64,000 nt of DNA, from positions 1,674,001-1,738,000 of the forward strand of contig JACONQ010000011.1 in the NCBI GenBank assembly GCA_014281115.1, written 5' to 3'. Below the pieces are notes generated by a model. That model was not told where the DNA came from and ran no database searches. It saw only the letters and a list, made by a program, of their open reading frames with translations. Position numbers and translations under genes: made by a program. Below, piece after piece: positions 24,820 through 35,962 of the stretch. Numbering within the stretch: the stretch's first letter is position 1; each line of letters starts with the position of its first letter. The DNA is from Laburnicola sp. R22_1. Lineage: Eukaryota; Ascomycota; Dothideomycetes; Pleosporales; Didymosphaeriaceae.

Positions 24820-26703
24820 ATGGACCCGATCGACGCAGCTGTTGAAGCTTTAAAATCCCTGAAGCTAGGAGAACGTCCTAATATATCCCAGGTTGCTCGG
24901 GAGTACGGCGTTGAGCGGTCGCGGCTCTCGAAGCGCTATCGAGGGGTTCAGGGCACCTATGCAACTTGGGCCGAAAAAAAGCGACTCCTCAACAATACAC
25001 AGGAAAAACAGCTACTATAGTATATTGATAAGCTGTGTGTACAAGGCCTACCCCCTATGAGAGAGATGATACGAAATTTCGCTGGAGAAATAGCACATTA
25101 AGAGCCAGGAAATCACTGGGTTAATCGCTATATTGCGCGGTATTAAATTAACCTTATATCGCGATGGACATCTGGCATCGATAGCCAGCGCTATAAAGCC
25201 GATTCAGCCTTTAAATACGCCCTCTATTTTAAGCTTTTAGACGATAAGATTAAGCAGTACAACATCGCACCGTCAAATATATACAATATGGATGAGAAGG
25301 GCTTCTTGATTGGGGTAGTGTCAAAAATGAAGCGCGTGTTCTCTCGACAGCGATATGAGCAAGGAGGCGTTAAGCAGGTACTCCAGGACGGCAATAGAGA
25401 GTGGATAACGACGATAGCTTGTATATGCGCCGACGGCAGCTCTCTTAAACCTGCCCTAATATATTAGGCGGCTTCTGGCAACATCTAGGACACATAGCTA
25501 CAAGATTTCAATCCTTAAGAGCACCAGGCCTTTTTCGCCTCATCACTATCTGGATGGACAAACAACAAACTTGGGATTGCCTGGCTTAAGAGGTGCTTTT
25601 AAAAGGAGACTAAGAAGAAGGCAAAGCGCGACTATCGACTCCTAATTCTTGATGGGCATGGCTCACACGTTACTATAGAGTTTATCGAGTTCTGCAATCA
25701 AAATCGAATCCTCCTAGCTATCTACCCGCCGCATTCAACTCATACGCTACAGCCTCTAGATGTCTGCCTTTTTAAGCCTCTTTTAGCTGCATATACAAAA
25801 GAGCTCTCCGAATTCATGTACAACAGCTAAGGACTCACATCTATCACTAAGCGCGACTTCTTCCGCTTCTTCTATAAGGCATGCAGAGTTGCATTCGCTA
25901 AAGAAACAATAATTAACGCCTTTAAAGTTACTAGCATCTCTCCGCTGAATAGCAACGCTATATTAAAGAAATTTAAGGATCTAGAGCCTAAGAGGCCATC
26001 AAGCAGCGATAGCACGTCGTCAGTACTCTCTGCAAGCGATTGGCGTAAAATTGAAGGACTTCTACGACAGGTAGTTGAGGATCTTAATGATAAACGCGTC
26101 TCGCAGCTGTCTCACACAATACACGCAATAGCGACTCAGAAACAGCTCGTCCAGCACGAAAACGATCGCCTTAGAGATGCCCTTTTCAATGAGAAGAAGC
26201 GCCGTAAGCGTGGCAAGGCATTACTACTTGAACCCTCTGAGAATTACGCTGGCGGCGCCGTCTTCTGGTCGCCATCAAAAGTTAAGGCTGCCCGCAATCG
26301 CCAGGCTGAAAAAGACCCCAAAGCAGAAGAACTACAACACCAGAAGGAGCGCAACAAGCTAGCTAAGGAGCAGAAAAAGCAGGAGAAACAGGCTATGCTT
26401 AAGCAGAGGGCGCAGAAAAGGATGGCTGCAAAAGAGGTTAGGTTGCAAGAACAGTAGAGGAAGGCGGCAGAGCGCGAAGAAGATCTACTTGCGCGCGCAG
26501 CTAAAAAGCAACTTAGGACTGATATACAATTGGCCAAAAAGGGTAAGGCGCGTAGCCTCGAGGCTCCTGCACCTCCTGCTCATGTTATTAAGGACCTAGA
26601 GGTTGATGTTGAGGATCTATTAGTTATTGAAGGGGTGGTGGAGGCATCCGGCCCATCAACGCGCACTCGCAAAGTACGCCTCCCACAGAGGTATCACACG
26701 TAG
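24820..26703 (+). pseudogene. Transposase relic of element 2, about ten in-frame stops
   Basis: A single frame, without frameshifts, runs from ATG 24820 to the tail RLPQRYHT and is homologous to the transposase of element 3. Shared landmarks are the N-terminal helix-turn-helix with VEALKSLKLGERPN, YNMDEKGFLIGV, DGNREWITT, LLILDGHGSH and HTLQPLDVCLFKP, then a coiled, Lys/Gln-rich C-terminus. I count about ten stops, all TAG or TAA. Where element 3 preserves the residue, four of them replace Gln or Trp: LLQYI, IYQA, NIQDT and DTWLQ. These are the C-to-T and G-to-A changes expected of RIP. The protein cannot be made. Confidence 0.88.
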
Positions 26704-26820
26704 TTTATCGTTGCCAATCGATTTATCAAGCTTCTGCAAATGCTACTCTAAAAAATCTAGTGATTTTACGATATATATAGAGCTCTGCAGCTTCAAAAGT
26801 AATAGTGGTGGCTATCCTCA

Positions 26821-26865
26821 AACTGTGCGTTGAGTGGGGTCTGTGCGTTGAGTGGCCGAATTCGG
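26821..26865 (-). repeat. Right terminal inverted repeat of element 2
   Basis: Inverted match to 22877-22921 (44 of 45). Followed by TA at 26866-26867. Confidence 0.92.
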
Positions 26866-26867
26866 TA

Positions 26868-27196
26868 CCCAAAGCAAGTCGCTCACCGCACCTAGGTACC
26901 TACCCATCACAACAAGCACCCCCTAGCCGTGAACGGGGCCAATCATAAAACAGAATCGAGACATGCACGCACCCCTTCCAACTAACCAGAATTTCTTTTC
27001 AACCCTGTACTTCTTTCTACATGTATAGAACCCAACCCATCGCATCCAAAAGCCACAAGCCGCAGCTTGAGTGAGAGACCGCCCCGCCACGCCCCGCCAC
27101 GCCCGTGCTACACTCCCTCATCTCACTCCAATGCCCAAACACGCCCCCAAAGCCCAGAGGTCCCGCCTGCCTATCAGTCTGTTTTATCCTCCCCCC
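26868..27196. other. Spacer between element 2 and VHC1
   Basis: This 329-bp stretch has normal base composition and should include the 3' UTR of the transporter gene to its right. No feature is seen. Confidence 0.4.
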
Positions 27197-30100
27197 TCAC
27201 AAATTCATAGTAACCGTCATACTATTACTCCCCACCAACGCCACAGGCGGCAACCCCACCACCAAAACCTCCAAATCACTCACCCACTTGACGCTCTCCC
27301 CCTCGCTCTCACACGTCCCCTGCACAGGCCGCGGCAGCGTCGTAAACACCACGGCCGTCTCGTCCGAGTGCTGCCGTATGAGCTCGTTGAGGATGAGGTG
27401 CTGGGCGCGGCAAGGGAGGTCGTTGAAGGAGAGGGGGAGGGACTGCGGGAGTGGGTAGCCGGATGCGCGGGGGGGAGAGGGAGTTGTGGTCGTCGTGGGG
27501 GGTTTTGATTTGTGGGGGTTTGGGTTTGGTAGGGGGGAGGGCTCGGAGGCGGAGAGGGGGGCGAGGGGGTCCTTTTTCCGCGTCGTGGAGGTGGAGGGTG
27601 TGTCGATGAACATGGTGGAGGGGCCAGATTCTTCTTCGGGGGCTACGGCTGTGCGGGGCGTGGGATTCGAGGTGAATTTCGGTAGGGACTGGTGGCGGAT
27701 TGGAGGTGGCCGTACGGGATTCGTGCTCGTCGAAGGACAAGGCCTGCTCGACGGGCTTTCTTCGGGTTCATTGGTTTGTACGAGAGCTGTATCTGAGCTT
27801 GTAGCATCTGAGTGAGGCTTCAGTGGCGTCACTGAATCTGCTGTTGGTCTTTCTTCGCCGGGTGAGGATATCCAAATCGCTTTTCTACAGGTTGTGATAC
27901 GATTAGTGTATGTCTAGACGCAACTTCTTCAAGTCAAGGGCTGACTGACCGGATATTGAGTTTCTTCGAAATGAACGGAATACCTCCGGTCGCGCCTGTG
28001 CTCTTCGTCCGGCGCATTGGGCTCACAGGACGTTCGTCGTCATCGCTGGCATCAGAGGCATCCAAGTCGTACTCGTCCATATCATCCTCGTGCATGCTGC
28101 TCTCAGTGGCGACAGCCTCGTCGTTGTATTCTTCGCCTTCCTCGCCTAATGATGCCGAGGATGATGATTCGCTATCACTGTTTGAAAGCAACTCTGCAGG
28201 TAGTCGTTGTGCGCGCATGCCTAATTGACATACTTTAGCAGATGTATCACAGCTATGCTCAAACGAACCGCCGGAGCCGCTACAAACTCGCGGTAGAAGA
28301 CTTCACTTACCAACCGTTGCACCAATCCTATCTAGGTCGCTCACAGATGTCTTTCGCTTTGTGCGTCGTAATAGCTCCTTGAGCTCAGCAAAGCGCTTGG
28401 GCTTCCCATCTCTTCTACCGTGTTGAAAAGATGACGTGGGCCAGTTGACAACCGCATGGAGTAAGTCGCTTTGCCTGTTCAATTCTTGACCTATCATTTA
28501 ATGTTAGCTTGTGTGCCTCGAGTGTTAAGGATGGTCCGAGGATTGATCGGCTCGAGCATGGTGCGACAGGCCTTGATCGAACGGAGATGGTTTGGTACAG
28601 GACTAAAGTCACTTACTAGCGCTGATATCCTGCGGCTTCCGTAACCTCTGGATATCCGCCCACCACTCTTCGTCCTCCAAGGCATTGTTGACGTCTCGGG
28701 CCGCTTCAGTAAAATTACCGTCATTCTTCCCATTGACGATAACCTCATACATGTTGAGGCTACCGTTTGCGAGCCATAGTACCTGTGATTGCCGCATGGT
28801 GAGTATTTGATGCTCGTGCTATAGGCATTGAGTTTACTCACTAATACTTCGGCCTCAATTCTAAGGTTTCTTAGTAGCGTGGTGACTCTCCCCCGCTCCT
28901 CCTCTACATCTGCTTCGTACTCGACAAAAACAGCAACTCGGAGTTTGTATGTACGCTTCCATGACGGCACCGTGTGCAGGATACAGCCAAGCTGAAGAAT
29001 GAGAGTGTATGTATCAAAGTTCGTAGTAAGAACGTTTCTCCTAGAAGGGTCTTCGCCTAATCAGAGGCTTACAGTAAGCGCATGTCCCATGTCTGGCGTA
29101 TTTCGCTCCGACTTACCCGCAGTGGCTATCTCGGCTGACATTTGAATCGGCCACAGGTCGATATACTTCTTGCTCGACTCTTTCTCTTCAACATCGGCGA
29201 GTCCGAGCAGACTCAGAATCTGATTCTTCCTCGTAGGTTTCGGCAAAGGCACCTCCAGGTCCTGGAAGCCCTTCGCAAGAGCCACATTGCTTTGAAGCCG
29301 CAGTACGAGGTCTTCCACGATTGTGACATAACTTTGAATACTTATCGAGCTCTCTGGCTTCATGGCATCAGTTGGCAATATTTCTGAGAGCCTATCCGTT
29401 GTTGCTTTTCGTTTGGCGAGCGCTTGAATAGCTTTTCGCGATAATGGCTGATTCGCAGTCTTGCTTGCGGGACGTGATGGCTGCGGGGAAGGGATTTCGA
29501 TAAGCGGTTTCGATTGTCGAAGCTCGCCCAGATTGTAGAAGCCCATCACGACGATATTAGGCCTCATGCCGCCGAGACCGGCACTGAGGACTAAATTACG
29601 CGCACCCCATTCTACGACGGGGGCGATAGTGATGTTTACGAAAGCTTTGATCTTGGAAAAATCGATGTATTTCGTCCAGGACTGCTGTTGCTGGCGTGCT
29701 TCGGGTACCTATGAATGATCAGTACAAAAGACATCCGACCAGGATTAGCGCGACGCGAAAATTTGGACGCTGGAGAAAGGCAGCTTGAACCCACAGAGTT
29801 GCAATATTACTTACCGCCGCACCAAAATCTTGCGAGATGATAACATGCCCGAGCACGAACAACCCGCCCTTTTTCAAAGAATTGCAGAATTGGATGAGCT
29901 TGTACTGTCGTCGCGGGTCATTGACCAAGAGCAGTATCTGAGGCCTCCAGAATTTCACGTGCTCCTGGCGCAGGCGAAGGAGATACTTTCGAACTTGATG
30001 ATACTGTTCGGTTATCAGTGCGGAAAAATCATATAAAGCTATGCTAGGGCCAAGGGGGTGAACTCATGGTGCACGGACAAAACGTAAGACCCCTCGTGCC

Positions 30101-32479
30101 GCTCGCCCAGACTACTTCAAGTACTTCTTCGTCTTCGTTGAAAAGCAAAATCACGGCTGGTGCTCAATATCAAACAAAACCGAAGCGTGTACGGTAATTC
30201 AGCCCCAAGCAGGCAAAATGGGAATGGAGGTTGTCTACGGAAATGAAGAAATGGGACTGAATAATACGTACGATCAAACTCTGGCTTACGTCACCCCACG
30301 GTTTCGGAGGAGTGGTATAATGAATGAGCAGGAAGATAACGACCAATAAGGCGACACAGCTTGACGCATACACGCCGTCCACGAAGAACATTGTCGCACC
30401 AGAGGCTATCGCGCCAAGAGCCGCTGTTTGCTAAGTAGCAACCCCATCAGCAATCGCTCCACTCGGATTCTGTAGTGAGATTACTTACCCAGTTAAAGAA
30501 GTGGAACGAAGGGCGAAAGTTCGGTGCGCTTCCGATCTTCAAGGCAAAGGTTGCTAGATTTGTCACGAGGAATGTCATCAAGTACTGCCGTTCATTAACA
30601 GGCAAATCGAATATTTAGTTTTATGACAACTTACAGTCATCGTCATGAACGAAGCGATCTGGTTAATGTCCTGCGAGGCAAAGGGTTAGTGCATGTTAAA
30701 CTTGAATGTGGACTTGGCTGCCTACCGAAAGCATCGTGAGCTGGACCAGACCATATGTTAAGATGATAGCATACGTCGGATCGTCAGACTTGGCTGTGCC
30801 TTGACCAAAAATCGACAGACCTGGTAGTAGATGATCGCGTGCGAGTGCTTGCAGTAATTTCGCGGACCCGATGACACCCATCAGGACGGAAAATGCTGCA
30901 GTCGAGAATTCACCAAGTAGGATTACAACGCCGGAGATGTTCGTCTGGAGCATATTAGCAAAGCATCTATATTACCAATTTTCAAAGCACGCTCTGCCAA
31001 TCCGCCTCATCAATGGAGTTGGACTGTCAGAGACACCCAGGCCCGTATATTCGGAGCCTGATAAAAGGGCATCGAAATAGGATTTTTGGACAATATCAAC
31101 ATTAGCGTAACTTACCAACTGTATGACATTGGTGTTGGCGAGGAACGATTCGCGGGTGAGCGTTGCCGCCATGGCCAAGACAACGACCGTGTAAGAAACG
31201 AAGGTTAACGCTAGGCCATAGAGAGTACCTTTCGGTATGGCCTTGCTCGGATGCTTTAGATCACCGGACATGCTGGCACCTCTTGGCATTATCAGTAAAG
31301 CAGGTCCATTGGGAGTATAGTCATACCTACGCAAAGATACCACCAGTTGCAGGGAACAGAATTCCAAAGAGGTTGCTCCAATTCTCGTGATGATGCTTGT
31401 TTTGACTTCCAGCAGCACCTCTTGTAAAATGGGGCATGAGATTTTCTCGGAATGTTTGCAAACTCAAGCCGGTAAATTCGATGCCTTCCTTGGGATCGGA
31501 GAAAGGACTACGGATCAGGGCCGAGACTGGAATGCTGACGGTAGCAAGGAGTAGGAGAAAGAGGAGACCATTGCTGCATCGCGCAAAGAGGCCGCTGCCA
31601 GCGAGACATATGACTGTGCAAACCACCAGCACTATTGTAGCCCATAGGAACTGCCACTGAAATCCCTCGAGCATCCAGCCAGACCAGCTGCCGGATTCAA
31701 CGCCAAAATTCTGAATGAAGCAGTCTATGAGACCGACAGCATTCATGCTGGTGTTGAACACCATACCTAGATAGAAGACAATACCAATTGATCCTCCGAA
31801 TTCAGGCCCAAGGGATCGGGAGATGAGGTAGTAAGCGCCGCCCCCGCGGACGGTACCGTTGGTCGCAATGGCAGAGATGGACATGGTAGTCAAAAGATTG
31901 ACGGCATAGCAAGCAACGAGCATACCTACCTGCGATTAATAGCTACACGATGAGTTGGTGATGGCACTCACCCATCATTCCTACCACGCCAGCTTGGCCG
32001 AGGATGAAGCCGAAGCGCAAGAACATTAGAATGCTCAGGACATTGAGCGTTGTGGGAACAAAGACTCCGGCAAAGGTTCCCAGCTTCGCAGTCCCGCCTA
32101 CAGGTCTGGGGAAAGCACCAGGTCTGGGCTTGGTGGCTTCTGCTGTCAGTTGCCGCTTTCCTTGGGGATGGTTCCGATCCTCTCTCGGAGATTTCGAGCG
32201 CAACAAGCGCAAAGGTCCAGAGAACCAGTCTCGCATAGAATCCAAAGCATGGTCGCTTTCCTGGGTAGCCTGGGAGCCTCGTTTCTGGGCAGGAGCATTC
32301 CTAGAAGCAAGTCGGCCCGGCAGCAAGGGTGTCTCTTCGCCTGGAGATGGGGATGGGAGGATAGAAGAGCGTCTGTTTAGTCGCTCAGCGTCATCGGTTG
32401 CCGCGCGGACCGCGAAGCTCGAATGTGACCTCGGGGGCATTCGCCTACGGGCTGATGGTGCATGCTCTGCGTCGGTCAT
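27197..32479 (-). CDS. VHC1: Vacuolar cation-chloride cotransporter (SLC12/CCC family, Vhc1-like)
   Basis: Predicted electroneutral K-Cl type cotransporter of the vacuolar membrane. Exons I could place: 32479-31972, 31925-31331, 31281-31116, 30944-30726, 30670-30635, 30584-30489, 30430-30272 and one starting at 30003; phases agree throughout. Later exons run through about 29567-29061, 28970-28300 and 28218-27955 to a last exon ending at 27197; I did not fix all of those joins. The N-terminus is a 130-residue Ser/Arg-rich tail. The membrane core starts with [21 protein letters not shown] and includes [31 protein letters not shown] and [16 protein letters not shown]. The C-terminal cytosolic domain has [25 protein letters not shown] and [10 protein letters not shown], with acidic and Pro/Ser-rich inserts. 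Two introns are unusually long (171 and 268 bp). Confidence 0.85.
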
Positions 32480-32995
32480 GCCTGTGCCCTGTGCAGTCAC
32501 GGGATGTCGACGCCAGGCGGGCGAGGCGTACGTACACTCTACGGCGTCGACTCGTGGTTCTTCGCGTACAGACCGGCTCCGTACAGAGACATGTGTGAAG
32601 GCTGGGCCCGCGGAGGATTCACACAAGACGTCGGTGAATGGTGTCTGGTGTCACCTGCATGGAGGATTGCCTGGGCCCTGGGGTGAGGCGTCACATGTGA
32701 CGAGCAACTAGCAGCTGGGGCAAGCGCACCCCACGCACGCCCACGCCCCACGCTTCCGACTCGTCGCTGACTCGCTCGAGAGGTACAACCACGCGTGGCA
32801 GCTGCCCTTGGGCCTCCTTCCTTCCTTTTCCCTCGCTCTCCCGGCCTGCACCCTCATGGCCGAGTGTCTCGTATAGCCTCTGCCCGCATCCGTCCGAATC
32901 ACATCCAGCCATCCAGCAGCCCAGCACGCCGGCTCACGTAGCTATCGCTGCCCCAAGACAGCCATCTCGCGCTCTGCAGAAAGGTCGCACCGCCC
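32480..32995. promoter_or_regulatory. Divergent promoter shared by two vacuolar-type transporters
   Basis: This 516-bp spacer lies between the VHC1-like ATG (minus, 32479) and the AVT-like ATG (plus, 32996). It is C-rich, with CCACGC-type repeats near 32728-32750. Co-regulation is inferred from geometry only. Confidence 0.45.
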
Positions 32996-35447
32996 ATGGC
33001 GAACCATGGCCCCGAGTCGACGCAGCCGCGGCCTGTGCCTTCCTCGCGCGCGTCGGACCGCAGCTCGCCCGCCGCTTCCGTCTCTCGCGGGCAGTTGACC
33101 GCCCGGCTAAGCTCTCCAGTGCCGTCTGCGCCCGCCGGCTCTCTGCCTGTACGCCAGATCCCTACGCCAGCCCGGCTCGCGTCGGACGAGCCTTCGGCAG
33201 ACCAGGCGCCGCTGCCCGGCCGTGAAAACATGCCCGCCTCGCTCCCGGGGCCTGGCGAGTCCACGCTGTCCTCGGCTTTGCGAGAGTCGTTTGGCAGGAG
33301 CCCGCCTCGCTTTGGCACGCCGCCACTCCGCCCGCTGTCCCCTGCGCAGGAATCGACCAACGCGCGTGACACGCTCAGCAGCTACGGCTCCCTCGACGCG
33401 CGAAGTGGCTCCCCAGCCATGCCTTACGAAGACGCCGACATCATCCGCCGTCACTTAGCAGGCCCGCAGAAACCGTCCATCTCCAACATGTCAGCCAGAT
33501 ACGGCTCTCCGAGCAGATCGCAGGGAGGCTTGGGCTTGGATGCAGACTCGGTAAGTCGGGGCAGGCGAGGGTCTTCCGACGACGACGAGGAGTTCTCGAG
33601 CCTGCAGCTGCAGGGCGGAGATATCACACGCCAGATATACAGGTGGTCTGCGCAGCAAGAGGCGGAAGAGCGCCAAAAGATGAAGCGCAGCAAGAGCTTC
33701 GCCGCCGAGAGTGCGCGTCCCGACGAGCCTATACTGGACATCAAAAACATAAATCAACCGGGAGGATTTAGGAGGAATTTTATACGTAGAGCGGCTGACC
33801 CCTCGCCCGCGCCAGGTCCGTCCGGCTACGGCACTGTGAGCCAACGGCCGCAACCCACCGTTTTCACCAACAACTTCCTTGAGTTCTTGACGCTATACGG
33901 GCACTTTGCTGGTGAATCACTCGAGGAAGATGACGAGGTCCTGGGTCCAGACGAGTACTTTTCATCCGACGCCCTGACTTCTGGAGATCGCTCCGAGGAC
34001 GAACGAGAATATGGCGAAAGCAGCGCCTTACTGACTCCGGGAAAGCGACGGAGACGCAAGACGAAAGTGGTCGGCAAAGGAAGTCCTACTGGGGCGGCAA
34101 TGCTTCTGCTGAAGAGCTTCGTCGGCACGGGCGTCCTCTTCCTTCCGCGCGCCTTCTTGAACGGAGGTATGCTGTTTTCGAACGTGGTGCTTTTCAGCGT
34201 TGCCGCCCTGTCCTACTTCTGTTTCGTACTCCTGGTCTCTACTCGCCTTGTCGTTGAGCATTCATTTGGCGACATGGGCTTACACCTCTACGGAAAGTGG
34301 ATGCGGAACTTGATCAATTTCTCCCTCGTCATTTCTCAACTTGGCTTCTCCTCCGCATACATCGTGTTCGTCTCGGAAAATTTGCAGGCCTTTGTCCTCG
34401 CTGTTTCAGACTGCAAAACGCACATTAGTATCGGTCTCATGATCCTGATGCAGATGATCATCTTCCTGCCGCTCTCGCTTTACCGCAACATTAACCACAT
34501 CCAGAAATTGGCCCTTGTTGCGGACCTCTTCATCGTCCTTGGACTTGTGTATTTGTATTACTTCGACATTCTCACCATAGTTGGTCAGGGCGGCATTTCC
34601 GACATTGCCTATTTCAACAAGAACGACTGGACTCTGTTCATCGGAACGGCCATCTTTACCTTTGAGGGCATCGGGCTCATAATTCCTATCCAGACCGGCA
34701 TGAAGAACCCGAGGAAATTCCCCAACGTGCTCGGGTTGGTCATGATCATCATCACCGTCATCTTCATCAGCATGGGTGCGCTTTCGTACGCGGCATTCGG
34801 ATCGAAAACCAAGACCGTCATCATCTTGAACATGCCACAGGACAACAAATTCGTCAACGGCGTCCAATTCATCTACTCGTTGGCTATCCTCCTGTCTACC
34901 CCGCTGCAGATATACCCCGCCATCGAAATTACCAGCCAGCAGCTCTTCAGCAGGTGAGTTAGCCGGGATAACGTCATGCATATGCGGGATATGCGCGTCG
35001 GACTGACCTTGGGTTGTGTGGGGTGGTACTGACTCTTGACAGGACCGGCAAATACAACCCGTACATCAAGTGGAAGAAGAACTTTTTCCGCTTCTTCATG
35101 GTTGGTGTGTGCGCGCTGCTCGCGTGGGTGGGCGCCAACGACTTGGACAAGTTTGTCGCGCTCGTCGGAAGCTTTGCGTGCATTCCATTGGTCTACATCT
35201 ACCCAGTAAGACGTCCCGATCGGAAGCTTTTGTCTGCATCTGCATGTACATTCCTGGCTAATTTTTGATGCAGCCTATGCTTCATTATCGGGCGGTTGCG
35301 AGGTCGAATGTGGCGCGTGTGATTGATGTTGTTATTTGTGGGATTGGGGCTGTGGGGATGGTGTATACGACTGTGCTTACGGTACATAGTTGGGTGAAGG
35401 GTGGGGCGGGGAAGGCGCCGGGGTATTGTGATAGTAGGATGCCTTGA
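32996..35447 (+). CDS. Vacuolar amino acid transporter (AAAP family, Avt3/Avt4-like)
   Basis: Amino acid/auxin permease family protein that in yeast exports neutral or basic amino acids from the vacuole. Exons 32996-34953, 35043-35205 and 35274-35447 join in phase to 764 residues. The first 360 residues are hydrophilic, Ser/Pro-rich and probably phosphorylated, as in Avt3/4. The transporter core starts at GSPTGAAMLLLKSFVGTGVL, the family signature. About eleven hydrophobic segments follow, with IFTFEGIGLIIPIQTGMKNP as a second recognisable block. The last exon encodes the final membrane span and ends CDSRMP. Substrate and direction are inferred from family only. Confidence 0.9.
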
Positions 35448-35962
35448 GTTGACACCTTTTTTTTGGTTTGGTTCGGTTTGTCCAGTGGGTTTGTTGGCAT
35501 TTCTTTTTTCTTTTTTTGGGGGGTTTGGTTTGGTGGAATGTAGAGAGAGGGGAATGCAGAGGAAAGGATGGGATTGGTTGTGCTTGTTTGTTTCGAGGAT
35601 GGATTTTTGCGACTAGCCAGGTTGGGGGTGCGGCCTTCCAAGGTTGGGTTGGTGACAGGTGTTGGTGTTGAGGTTGAAGGTCGAGATTGAGGTTTTGCAT
35701 CGATGATGGGGAGGTAGAGGTAGAGTAGAAAAGTGGAGGTTAGGTGTTGTTTTCGCATTAGAAGGGTAGGAACGCAGGGTGGAATGTGTTTGATACCGTA
35801 CAGCAGGAGATAGAGATGTTGTAGAAGTTGAAGTTAAAGTTGGCAGGTAAGGCTCGCGCCTGGGATTGGGGTTTTTTTGGCATTGAGTTTGAGCGAATGT
35901 AGACCAAGTGAGTGATTATATCATGTCATATGATTCATGTGTTGGGGGAATGTGGTATCTGA
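35448..35962. other. Convergent 3' spacer
   Basis: This 515-bp T/G-rich spacer between convergent stops should contain both 3' UTRs. No gene is recognised. Confidence 0.45.

Larger units (their letters stand above)
22877..26865 (+). mobile_element. Fot1/pogo-type DNA transposon (element 2), degenerate, split by a nested transposon
   Basis: The element is delimited by 45-bp terminal inverted repeats at 22877-22921 and 26821-26865, with one mismatch, beginning CCGTATTCGGCCACTC. Perfect TA target duplications flank it (22875-22876 and 26866-26867). After removal of element 1 (1851 bp plus one TA), the native length is about 2.14 kb. Each repeat contains two copies of CACTCAACGCACAG, 18 bp apart. 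The transposase relic lies at 24820-26703. The element is older than its insertion, as shown by nesting and by its many stops. Confidence 0.92.

Noticed and set aside
30945..31115. Extra exon in VHC1 from the open frame after NVIQL
   Set aside because: The frame hits a stop before the next acceptor and no splice pair keeps phase; direct joining to [13 protein letters not shown] matches the family.
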